Program-made: the position numbers and the translations under genes
Part shown: positions 33,425 through 42,227 of the stretch, in pieces
Position numbering within the stretch: position 1 is the first letter of the stretch
Layout of the letters: the number at the start of each line of letters is the position of its first letter
Source of the DNA: Bacteroidales bacterium
GTDB lineage: Bacteria > Bacteroidota > Bacteroidia > Bacteroidales > P3
DNA length: 64,000 nucleotides
Assembly: GCA_016283175.1 (NCBI GenBank)
Contig: JAEEMK010000108.1
Location: 1 to 64,000, forward strand
Direction: 5' to 3'
Notes under the pieces: generated by a model
Databases searched by the model: none
What the model was told of the DNA's origin: nothing
Seen by the model: only the letters and a program-made list of their open reading frames with translations

Positions 33425-33796
33425 TCACTTCACAACCAGTTTCTTGTATGCCGTGCCGTTGTTGGTCGAAACTCGGACGATGTAGGTGCCAGTGGGCAGC
33501 GAGGAGATGTCGAGGGTGGTGCTGATGCCGTCGACGCGGCTGGCGAGTATGCGGCGTCCGTCGAGCGTGTAGACCTCCACATCGCCGATGCGGAACGAGG
33601 AGGCCACCGTCACCGTCTCGCTGGCCGGGTTGGGCATCAGGTAGGTGTAGCGGTCGGTGACGGTCTCGATGCGGTTGGGGTTGTCACCACCGCCGGTTGT
33701 GTCACCTGGCACATAGAACATTACGCTGTCGCTCCAGTCGTTGAAATGCGAGCTGTCGCATTTTGTGCGTACACGCGCCACATACCATTGTTCGGG
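33425..33796 (-). pseudogene. 5'-truncated T9SS cargo: fibronectin-III-like tail plus sorting domain
   Basis: ...VPEQWYVARVRTKCDSSHFNDWSD...PNPASETVTV...YIVRVSTNNGTAYKKLVVK; in-frame TGA directly upstream. Confidence 0.75.
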
Positions 33797-34008
33797 GACT
33801 CAAGCAAATTATTTTGCTGTTAGCTATTTTTTTCAAAATTCACTCTATGTAAATTTTGTTTTATCTAACCTTCACGCTATATTCTTGACTTTTTAGAATT
33901 GTTGTGCGGAATGCAAATCCGCAGTAACATACTAATTGACAATAATTCAATGGTCTATTGCTGCAGAAACAACTGCTTCACAAATAATTTTGCATTGCAG
34001 ACAAACGT

Positions 34009-35955
34009 TTAGTTTATAATTAGTTTTTGTGATTTAATAGTTTTACCAGATTGAACTGTTAAAAAATAGATACCTGTTGGGAATAAAGAGGCATCAATAT
34101 AATAGACAGAATTGTCAATACAGACATCGTGCAGACAAGGTTGTCCTTTTGCATTATAAAGTGTAATTTCACAATTACTCAAACCTGTAAGTTCTATTGA
34201 GATCCACCCGGACACTGGATTTGGATAAACTTTAAGACTTGTATTGTCATCCGTTAGTTCTTTTTTTGCCATCCTCATCTCGTAATCACCATTCCTATTG
34301 TCTGGATCATTTATGCGGAAAGTATGTTCCAATGCACGCCCAAAATTATTTTTGAAACGAACAGTACAATCATAGGTCACTGAAGGATTATAATCGTAAT
34401 CGCGGCACCAAACGCGGGCAGGAGACTCTCTAACCAGTCCTGCTGTCTGATATTTTATGTAGCCATAAATATCACGTGCAGTCAACTCGTATGAATTTGC
34501 ATTTCGCACAGGCACATACAATCCGTCACTCTCTTCTTCAATTGTTGTTGGCCATTCCGATACTATTATAGGCATTTTATTGACAAGTTCAGAATCAATC
34601 GTAATTGAAACCTCGCTCCCAGCTTTTGCTTCAAATCCTGGCTGCAATATTATTTCCTTTCCTGCCACCAATGTCAATTCAGCTCCATCCTCAACAATTA
34701 GATTCTCATTTGCTGCTGGTAATGACATTGTTCTTTGCGACAATTCATAATCAGTTTTTTTTATTGTCTCATAAAAAGCTTTGTTAACAACTGTGTCACT
34801 GTATGTCGGAGAAATGCCAACAAAGGCTACTCGATTAATGGAGTAATTGTGATCTCCAACTACAAGGTCATACAATCGTACCCAAGTGTTTGCATATTTC
34901 CTTCTCCAGCCCCAATTTATATGGAACAGATTGTTGTCAAAAGAACGATACCCATCTGCTATAAAAAAATGGCCGTCATCAGGATAGGAAGAATAACCAC
35001 TTATCATAACAGGACGTGCATTGTCTATCTCGCTTCTTACCAGTTCAGTCCAAGAGTATCCATAGTTCCAGTTGCCTCGATACGCCCTTGCAACACTTTT
35101 GTAGTCAAACAATGCAAATGTATTTCGACACTCATAGTCAAACGTAGATGTTCCTTTACACTTATAAATAGCGTTAGTGGCATCACCTAAATCCTTCAAC
35201 AAATATGCGATTTCTTTTGCTTCTTCCAAAGTGGACGAAGTCGTAAGTTCATTTGGCATTATGTTCCAATTATATCCTTCCCTGTATGGAATTGGGGATT
35301 TTTTTGGCCACTGCCAATACCACATTATCTGTCCCATTGCCACAGGTCCGCATCCTGCAGGAGGAAGTTCGCAATCACAATCCTCCAATAAACCAAGAAG
35401 CGGATTCCACGTAGGTGCATACATATTATAAGAGATATCTAAACAATTAGTCGTATCATCATTGACATATCTTTGTCCCCATAATATTTTACCTCTTGTG
35501 GGATTATTTGCAAGCAATTCTATGCCGGGGTCATATATGTTTCTTGCAATATAATCATCTGATGTCAGTTCGTCCCATTGGTTGTTGATTTCGAATTGAT
35601 CCGCTGTATTAGTTCTTACATCCTCTATTTGTGCAATATAATCATCAATAATACATTTCATTGCTTCCGGGAGATCATTTATTGTATCATAATACTCATC
35701 AAAACCTATTGCCAATACAGGTGTTGCACGATAATCACCCGAAACCATCACCCAAACTTTGGCTTCTGTATTAAATACATATATGTATGGGCTATTGTTC
35801 CTGTCATATGATATATAATCTTTAATACCAACATCGCTGTAGCCATAATTCTTAAGATAATTTTTTACAGCCTTTTGTGCATTTGAGAAAGATACCTGTT
35901 GCCCTAAAGCCAAACTAAAAGAGAACAAAAGAATTACTATTATGCTTTTTTTCAT
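34009..35955 (-). CDS. C10-family (streptopain-like) cysteine protease with T9SS-type sorting domain
   Basis: LPPAGCGPVAMGQIMWYWQWP (Cys site), DDGHFFIADGY...FHINWGW (His site), C-terminal KVYPNPVSGWISIEL...LIIN. Confidence 0.92.
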   Translation of the reverse strand: MKKSIIVILLFSFSLALGQQVSFSNAQKAVKNYLKNYGYSDVGIKDYISYDRNNSPYIYVFNTEAKVWVMVSGDYRATPVLAIGFDEYYDTINDLPEAMKCIIDDYIAQIEDVRTNTADQFEINNQWDELTSDDYIARNIYDPGIELLANNPTRGKILWGQRYVNDDTTNCLDISYNMYAPTWNPLLGLLEDCDCELPPAGCGPVAMGQIMWYWQWPKKSPIPYREGYNWNIMPNELTTSSTLEEAKEIAYLLKDLGDATNAIYKCKGTSTFDYECRNTFALFDYKSVARAYRGNWNYGYSWTELVRSEIDNARPVMISGYSSYPDDGHFFIADGYRSFDNNLFHINWGWRRKYANTWVRLYDLVVGDHNYSINRVAFVGISPTYSDTVVNKAFYETIKKTDYELSQRTMSLPAANENLIVEDGAELTLVAGKEIILQPGFEAKAGSEVSITIDSELVNKMPIIVSEWPTTIEEESDGLYVPVRNANSYELTARDIYGYIKYQTAGLVRESPARVWCRDYDYNPSVTYDCTVRFKNNFGRALEHTFRINDPDNRNGDYEMRMAKKELTDDNTSLKVYPNPVSGWISIELTGLSNCEITLYNAKGQPCLHDVCIDNSVYYIDASLFPTGIYFLTVQSGKTIKSQKLIIN

Positions 35956-35964
35956 AACAACCAA

Positions 35965-36510
35965 TTAATTAAAATGAATAAAATGTCCTTCGTCTATTGG
36001 TTGATTCAGTACATTCAACCTGAACCAAGCTGTATCAGCCCAGGAAATATATCTATGTTTAAGGGAATCCATCTCTATTGTTAAATGGGGAAAAACGAGT
36101 TCGTCATTCGACCTAGCTATCCATATATGATTGTCGTTTAATACATCGTAAATCTCGCAAAGCATAAGACTGTAACTGATTTCTTGATTACCTGCATTCC
36201 ATTCTTCTCTTGTTGTCGATAGAAAATAAGTACTGTCATATCTCATATTTGAGCCAATATCCGGATCAAAATCAGAATATAGACTAATATAATAGCCGTT
36301 ACCCAATGGATACAAAGGCTGTAACCAATCCCGCCCATAATATGGATATGAATAACCTTGTTTATGTACCCAAGCATTCTCGGAATAATGCTCCATACCT
36401 TCTTTGAATTGAACTATAAGGAAGCCGGGTGTATGCCAATCCTCATCTAAAGGTTGGCACGAAAAAAGAAAACAACTAATTAATGACAACAATAGATTTT
36501 TGTTTTTCAT
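35965..36510 (-). CDS. lipoprotein of unknown function upstream of the C10 protease
   Basis: MKNKNLLLSLISCFLFSCQP lipobox; 9 bp from protease start. Confidence 0.8.
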   Translation of the reverse strand: MKNKNLLLSLISCFLFSCQPLDEDWHTPGFLIVQFKEGMEHYSENAWVHKQGYSYPYYGRDWLQPLYPLGNGYYISLYSDFDPDIGSNMRYDSTYFLSTTREEWNAGNQEISYSLMLCEIYDVLNDNHIWIARSNDELVFPHLTIEMDSLKHRYISWADTAWFRLNVLNQPIDEGHFIHFN

Positions 36511-36516
36511 ATATCC

Positions 36517-36717
36517 TTATTTTTTATGTTGTTTCAATTCATCAATTTGTTTATGCAGGTCGATGACGTAGAGGGTCAGTTCCTCGACTTTCTGCAGCAG
36601 TTTGGCATTCATCTTGCCGAGGTCAACACCGTTGTCCTCAACCTCCTTTGCCGACGGTATGTCGGGCAGGTGACGGTTGACCTTTATGTATTGTTCCGGG
36701 GAATGCAGACTTCCCCC
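36517..36717 (-). pseudogene. C-terminal remnant of a tail-fibre/S74-type protein
   Basis: PEQYIKVNRHLPDIPSAKEVEDNGVDLGKMNAKLLQKVEELTLYVIDLHKQIDELKQHKK*, bounded upstream by in-frame TAA, no start. Confidence 0.75.
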
Positions 36718-36786
36718 TTAAATTTCACTATATATAATACTCAACTTTTGACCAAAACGTGACATTGTTGAAAACTTTTTTTATTT
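36698..36786 (-). promoter_or_regulatory. shared upstream block, copy A (conserved 28-mer, AT-rich core, leader hairpin)
   Basis: GTGACATTGTTGAAAACTTTTTTTATTT at 36759-36786, TATATAAT, GGGGAAtgcagacTTCCCC at 36698-36716. Confidence 0.75.
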
Positions 36787-36866
36787 CAACGGCTGCGGTA
36801 TGGCTTTTCAGTTAAGGTGGTAGTGTATCTTTAACTCCCATATCATCATATCAACGTATCAACAAA

Positions 36867-38714
36867 CTATTTCACCACCAGCTTCTTGTATGCTGTGCCG
36901 TTGTTGGTCGAGATGCGGACGATGTAGGTGCTGGTGGGCAGCTGGGAGATGTCGAGTGTGGTGCTGATGCCGTCGACGCGGCTGGCGAGTATGCGGCGTC
37001 CTTCGAGCGTGTAGACCTCCACGTCGCCGATGCGGAACGAGGAGGCCACTGTCACCGTCTCGCTGGCGGGGTTGGGCATCAGGTAGGTGTGGTTTTCTTC
37101 AAGTGTGGCAATGCTTTCGCAGTTCTCGACAAAAAGGCTGTCGGCTATTTTGTCCCACTCGCCGCCGGCTGCCTGGTAAACAGGCACCATACCGCAGGGA
37201 ACTACTATTTGTTGCAGATTATTTGATCCAAAGAATCCCGGATATAGCATAGGCGGAACGTTATTGGCAAGACGGCAACTGGATATTGTAGAGCCGCCAA
37301 GTTGAGCCCCAATGGTGTCAAGCTCACCGGTAAAAACACAGTCGTGAAAACCTGAAAGGCCGAATGCTCCGTTGCAGATACGCCGCAGAGTATAAGGAAA
37401 GCGATAGGAGTGGCTGTTCATTCCTCGTATCAATGCAAAAGCATTGATGCCTATCTCCTCCAGACCCTCGCTGAATTCAAATCTATTGACTTTAGACTGG
37501 AGGAACATACTGTCGCTGATGCATTTCAGGCTGCTTGGAAACCGGACGAAAGTATTTACAACAGCTCCGGCAAAGGCGCCACTTCCTATCTCGATGATTC
37601 CTTCAGGCAATATAATCGAATCAAATTCAACGCCTTCACAGGCATATTCTTTTATGTGACGCACTGTGGACGGCATATTTGATTTGAAAAAGCTGCCTTG
37701 TAGTGAATTTATACCCAGTGTTGTTATCCCTTCGGGCAAGTTGACTCTTGTTATTATGTCTTCATAGTTTGCAAAACACTCGTCTGCGATGACCTTGATA
37801 CCTTGCGGTACCGTTATCTCTCCCGAGGCATTGTTCCACAATATCAGCGTGTCGCCGTCCATACTCACCAGCCTGTCGCCCTCGAAGCGGTAGTGCTGGT
37901 TGGGTACGCCGTCAAGGCTGTCAAGTATCACTGGCCTATTAAGAACTGGGTTGCCCTCAATGCTACATACCCCGGCCGGAATATGAATCGGTGTAGTGCC
38001 CGATAGTTCAATAGCACGTCTTCCTATTTCACGCAATGAATTGGGCAGGACAATCTCCGTAAATAAGCACGTCCAGCTGAAAGCGTATGCCTCGATACGC
38101 CTCACACCCTCCGGCACTACGAACGTGCCGATTTTGTTACTGGGGCAGGCCACGAGCGTGGAGGTGTCTTTGGTGTACAGCACCCCGTCAACGGCTGTGT
38201 AATATGGATTGAGGCTGTCGACATAAAAAATGTCAAGACCGTTCTGCGAGAAAGCAGAAGGAACAATGTCCTTCATCTTTGCGGGTATGGTGAAAACATA
38301 ATTCCTTGTGCCCGAGAAAGCGTGTTCGCCAACATACCGCAAAGAGTCTGGAAGGTTGGGTATCGTTGTTTTGCTGTCGAAGAAAGCGTAACTGCCAATC
38401 CTTTCAATGGTGGCGGGTAACGTCACCTGTCGCATAGAACATTTGTTCCAGAAGGCATAGTCGTTTATACTTGTAACGGTGAATGTGTCGCCTTCGTATT
38501 CAAACTGTTCCGGCACATCAACGTTTACGTTGGCTCCATTATACGAAAGCACCATTGCCGTATGCTTCTCGTAGGATGTTATCGACAGACGTAGGCCGGT
38601 ATTGTTGTAGTCAATGTACGGTTGATAGTATCTGTTGGCAGCTGGCATCGGCTGCGCCAATGCCTGTATTGCCGCTGTGAACACAACTGACAGAATAAGG
38701 ATTGCTTTTTTCAT
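36867..38714 (-). CDS. BspA-type leucine-rich-repeat surface protein with T9SS sorting domain
   Basis: signal peptide; repeated LPxxIxxIGxxAFxxS motifs; C-terminal YLMPNPASETVTV...KKLVVK. Confidence 0.93.
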   Translation of the reverse strand: MKKAILILSVVFTAAIQALAQPMPAANRYYQPYIDYNNTGLRLSITSYEKHTAMVLSYNGANVNVDVPEQFEYEGDTFTVTSINDYAFWNKCSMRQVTLPATIERIGSYAFFDSKTTIPNLPDSLRYVGEHAFSGTRNYVFTIPAKMKDIVPSAFSQNGLDIFYVDSLNPYYTAVDGVLYTKDTSTLVACPSNKIGTFVVPEGVRRIEAYAFSWTCLFTEIVLPNSLREIGRRAIELSGTTPIHIPAGVCSIEGNPVLNRPVILDSLDGVPNQHYRFEGDRLVSMDGDTLILWNNASGEITVPQGIKVIADECFANYEDIITRVNLPEGITTLGINSLQGSFFKSNMPSTVRHIKEYACEGVEFDSIILPEGIIEIGSGAFAGAVVNTFVRFPSSLKCISDSMFLQSKVNRFEFSEGLEEIGINAFALIRGMNSHSYRFPYTLRRICNGAFGLSGFHDCVFTGELDTIGAQLGGSTISSCRLANNVPPMLYPGFFGSNNLQQIVVPCGMVPVYQAAGGEWDKIADSLFVENCESIATLEENHTYLMPNPASETVTVASSFRIGDVEVYTLEGRRILASRVDGISTTLDISQLPTSTYIVRISTNNGTAYKKLVVK

Positions 38715-38751
38715 TGTTTTTGTTTTTATTGAGTTATTACTATTTCGATTT

Positions 38752-38834
38752 GGGAAGGCAGACTTCCCCCTATTCACCTATATAATGCATATTTTTTTGC
38801 CGTTTTGTGACATTGTTGAAAACTTTTTTTATTT
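38752..38834 (-). promoter_or_regulatory. shared upstream block, copy B (upstream of BspA-like gene)
   Basis: Identical 28-mer at 38807-38834, TATATAAT, GGGAAggcagacTTCCC at 38752-38768. Confidence 0.75.
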
Positions 38835-38918
38835 TTCGACGATGTTTTCTTTCTGGCAGCCGACGGCTGCGATGCTGAGCACTGCAAGGAGTGCGATGGG
38901 TTTGAGGTTGATCATCAT
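38829..38918 (-). CDS. 29-aa lipopeptide, translationally coupled
   Basis: MMINLKPIALLAVLSIAAVGCQKENIVEK*; ATG overlaps upstream TGA as ATGA; lipobox AAVGC. Confidence 0.65.
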   Translation of the reverse strand: MMINLKPIALLAVLSIAAVGCQKENIVEK

Positions 38919-39427
38919 TTTACTTGATTTATATAATCTTTACTTTTGTAATTGGATATACGATTTGCTTGGTTTTTGGATTCCACGTCAAATATGAATA
39001 CTATTTGATCTTGATATGAAAAAAACAACAAGTCAAGTTTGTTATCGTTTCCCATTGAAACTCTTATGTCTGGATGTTGTTTGAGTCTATAGTCGGTAGT
39101 AACTGCAGCAATGCCTTCCTTTCTCGCTTCTCGTTGTATAGTAATTGTGTATTCACTCACATTCAGTTCTCTCAACAATGCTTCCCACCCGGCGGAGTCC
39201 TTTGCCGTTATGGTTGTCACGTCGACGGTGATGCTGTCGCCGATGCGGTAGTCCTTGACGAAGGCCACATTGAGGTCGGAGCGGTTGCAGTAGTGCCGGT
39301 AGACTTCGCTGCATTGCTCGGGCGGCAGAGTGCGCGGCCAGTACTTATACACCAGCACTCCGGCAACAGCCAGAAGCATAAACATCAACGCCAACAAAAT
39401 GGTCTTTATTTTGTATCTCTTGCTCAT
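38915..39427 (-). CDS. membrane-anchored hypothetical protein
   Basis: N-terminal TM helix; ATGA overlap with upstream gene. Confidence 0.8.
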   Translation of the reverse strand: MSKRYKIKTILLALMFMLLAVAGVLVYKYWPRTLPPEQCSEVYRHYCNRSDLNVAFVKDYRIGDSITVDVTTITAKDSAGWEALLRELNVSEYTITIQREARKEGIAAVTTDYRLKQHPDIRVSMGNDNKLDLLFFSYQDQIVFIFDVESKNQANRISNYKSKDYINQVK

Positions 39428-39744
39428 TGCTGGTTCAATATACTATTTATACTCATTATAATTTCGGCTCTGTGCGCAGACGATGCTCTGTCGACAGCTC
39501 CCACTTCGACCGAGGGGGTGAAGCGCAAAACGGCGACGCTTACAAAAAACGTCACGATTAACGTGGCGACACCGACGCGGGCCGAGAAGCGCCACCGGCG
39601 CCACGACTCATACCAGTCTCCAAATCCTTCGTTCGCAATGCGACAGACCTGACGGCACATATCGGTGCTGATGTCAGCCCTGACCGTCCCGGTTTCAATC
39701 AAGTCGAGCAGCAAGTCTATTTTGTTTTCTTCATTGTCTTTCAT
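39424..39744 (-). CDS. small single-TM protein, putative anti-sigma/regulatory partner
   Basis: Cytoplasmic ~65 aa, TM VATLIVTFFVSVAVL; overlaps sigma gene by 14 bp. Confidence 0.7.
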   Translation of the reverse strand: MKDNEENKIDLLLDLIETGTVRADISTDMCRQVCRIANEGFGDWYESWRRWRFSARVGVATLIVTFFVSVAVLRFTPSVEVGAVDRASSAHRAEIIMSINSILNQQ

Positions 39745-40237
39745 CTGTCTTATATATTTTCTTTAGTTTATCGATTATTCTATGCCTGCGCTGATAAAGC
39801 GCTGCGACACTGATGCCCAACTGTGCCGCTGCATCGGCGTCGCCATAGCCGTCAAGAGTGTACTGTATCACAATGCGCTCGTCGGCCGTTAAAAAGGACA
39901 TTATCTCTTCTATCAGTTCGCTTTGGACATACTGCGACATAGCTATGGGTATGACATCATCCTCCTTCAATTCAACAAAACCGTTCTTCAACTTTGGCAG
40001 CATTTTTTTGATTACAGCCCGCGACTGCCACCTCGCCCAACTGCGTTCCTCCAAGTAAGTAGCCCCGGAACGGAGCTTGTCCATTTCGAGAAACAACGCC
40101 ACCGACACTTCCTGCACCAAGTCCTCGGTCATCTTCCTGTCGCCACCGGCATAATGGAAGCATATCGCCCAGATGACCTTGCGATGTCGCCTCAACAGCT
40201 GCAGATATTTTTCGTAGACGGATTCTCTATCCATTAT
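39731..40237 (-). CDS. ECF-type sigma-70 family factor
   Basis: MTEDLVQEVSVALFLEMDKL region 2; FLTADERIVIQYTLDGYGDADAAAQLGISVAALYQRRHRIIDKLKK region 4. Confidence 0.88.
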   Translation of the reverse strand: MMDRESVYEKYLQLLRRHRKVIWAICFHYAGGDRKMTEDLVQEVSVALFLEMDKLRSGATYLEERSWARWQSRAVIKKMLPKLKNGFVELKEDDVIPIAMSQYVQSELIEEIMSFLTADERIVIQYTLDGYGDADAAAQLGISVAALYQRRHRIIDKLKKIYKTDERQ

Positions 40238-40346
40238 GTCCTCTTCTATATACAAATAGCCATTCTGGTGGCCATTTCTGACAACGACGGCCCAATTTAA
40301 CATTATTTAACACGCAGCGCCGGTGTCTATTGTTTTAATCTCAACC

Positions 40347-40366
40347 ATTAATTACACATAATTAAT
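40347..40366. promoter_or_regulatory. palindrome upstream of the sigma cassette
   Basis: ATTAATTA-CACA-TAATTAAT perfect 8-bp arms. Confidence 0.4.
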
Positions 40367-40450
40367 CAATTGGCAGTTTCACGCCTTACAAATCGGGCGA
40401 ATGACAGACGCCAAAGATTCTTTGTCCAAAAATCAATATGTTGTAAACGC

Positions 40451-41548
40451 TCAATAGTTGCGACGTTCGAACTGTTCGAGCGACATACGTTCACGTTCGG
40501 TGATATGGTTGGATTGTTGGCCGTTTTTTTGTGCCGACTCTTTCTTTACATCGCCATTGTACCCGGCGGTATTGTGCCGCTGCTTGCGTGTGGTGCGCTG
40601 TCTGGCCGGTGCCTTCTTTGCCGGCTGTCCGGCGGAACGCGCCGAGGGCTTGGGACGCGGCGGTGCCTTGGTGAGCAGATAGTCGGGCGAGCCGGGGTTG
40701 ACATAGCTGCGCGTCTCGGAAGTGCCGGAGCCTTCGTACTGTGTGGTGCGCAGCGTGATGTGGAAGCAGGAACCGCGCTCGTATTTGACGTAGCACAACC
40801 CCTCGTAGCGCAGTTCATAGAGTGCCAATGCGAGCATCTGCTTGCAGGCGTCGACAACGGTGTCGTGACCACTGGCCACGTGCAGATAGCGCTGTGCCGA
40901 GAGGTCGAATGTGGTGCCATAGATATGGCACGAGGTGTCGGTGGCGTTGCGATTCACGCGACGCAGGTTGCGTTCGCTCTGCTCGGTGCGCAGTGCACTG
41001 GTGAGGATGACGTTGTGCTCGCCGATGGATGGATAGTGTTCGGCCATAAGGGACTTGAAACGATGGGCTATGTAGTCGAGCAGCAGCACCGTTTCGGGCA
41101 TCAGGTAAGGAACGGAGTGGTACATTGTGTCGACACGGTACAAGGCGGTGCTGAAGATTGGCACCAAAGCGTCGTTCTCAGCCGGGTCACCGACCGTCGA
41201 CGGGTCGATGCCTATGGCGCGAGCCGCACTGAGCTGCACATAGTTGGAGTCGTTGAAGAGGGTGCGGTAGTTGATATTGTTGTAGTTGAGTGCCGGTATC
41301 TCGTTGCGCGCAATGCGCCGACGGTACACACGGTGCTGGTTGTCGCTGTGGTTTTGGCCTTCCACAATGGCATCGTCGTCGCGCAAAGCAGCGGCATAAA
41401 GAGCCTCGTCGCTGTGCCTGTGGTGTACCGTAACGGCGACAAAACACACTAAGGCAGCAAGGCAGCAAAGCAGCACCTTGCCCCTGCCCCAACGCATACG
41501 GCTGCGTCGAGGCTTGGAAGTGTCCTGTATGTTCCTACGGTACATCAT
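40451..41548 (-). CDS. DUF5715-type protein (peptidase M15-like)
   Basis: LTSALRTEQSERNLRRVNRNATDTSCHIYGTTFDL. Confidence 0.75.
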   Translation of the reverse strand: MMYRRNIQDTSKPRRSRMRWGRGKVLLCCLAALVCFVAVTVHHRHSDEALYAAALRDDDAIVEGQNHSDNQHRVYRRRIARNEIPALNYNNINYRTLFNDSNYVQLSAARAIGIDPSTVGDPAENDALVPIFSTALYRVDTMYHSVPYLMPETVLLLDYIAHRFKSLMAEHYPSIGEHNVILTSALRTEQSERNLRRVNRNATDTSCHIYGTTFDLSAQRYLHVASGHDTVVDACKQMLALALYELRYEGLCYVKYERGSCFHITLRTTQYEGSGTSETRSYVNPGSPDYLLTKAPPRPKPSARSAGQPAKKAPARQRTTRKQRHNTAGYNGDVKKESAQKNGQQSNHITERERMSLEQFERRNY

Positions 41549-41696
41549 ATTTGTTTGATGTTTTATGTTAAATGTTAGATGTTAAATGCAAGATGTTTAT
41601 TAATAAATTAGAGAGTTAAATGGACAATACTTATCATTTGTCCTCTTTAACTTCCATTTTTATTTCCACTTTTACTTCCATTTTTACCTCCACTTA

Positions 41697-42227
41697 TTAA
41701 TCCATCAAACTCTGTGCGTACTTCAACAGCGTGGGGTAGCAATAGTCGACCAGATGCGGTATCTTGTGGGCTATCTCTGGTTCGGGACCCACCAGCACGG
41801 TATGCATACCGGCACGGCGGCCGAAAAGCATATCGCTCTCGGTGTCGCCGACCATAACAGACTGACGCAGCACCACATCGGGAAACTCGCGACGTGCCTG
41901 CAGTGCCATACCTATCGACGGCTTGCGCATAAAACTGTGCTCGGCCTTGAGGGCGGAACAGAAATATATCTTGTCGACACGTCCTCCGGCAGCCTCGACC
42001 TTGTGGAGAAAACCGTCGTGGATGGCCGTGAGGTCGGCTTCGGTCATAAGGCCTTTGCCTATGCCCTGCTGGTTGGTGACGATAAAGATGCGGTCGAATT
42101 TACGTGCAAAAAGAGCCATTGCCTCAAGCACACCGTCGATGACAACAAAGTCTTCTGGGCGTGTGACATAGCCGTCGATGATGCGCTCGTTGATGACACC
42201 GTCGCGGTCCAAAAACAGCGCGCCCAT
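41697..42227 (-). CDS. HAD-IIIA phosphatase (GmhB-like)
   Basis: FLDRDGVINERIIDGYVTRPEDF, VTNQQGIGKGLM, VGDTESDM. Confidence 0.9.
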   Translation of the reverse strand: MGALFLDRDGVINERIIDGYVTRPEDFVVIDGVLEAMALFARKFDRIFIVTNQQGIGKGLMTEADLTAIHDGFLHKVEAAGGRVDKIYFCSALKAEHSFMRKPSIGMALQARREFPDVVLRQSVMVGDTESDMLFGRRAGMHTVLVGPEPEIAHKIPHLVDYCYPTLLKYAQSLMD

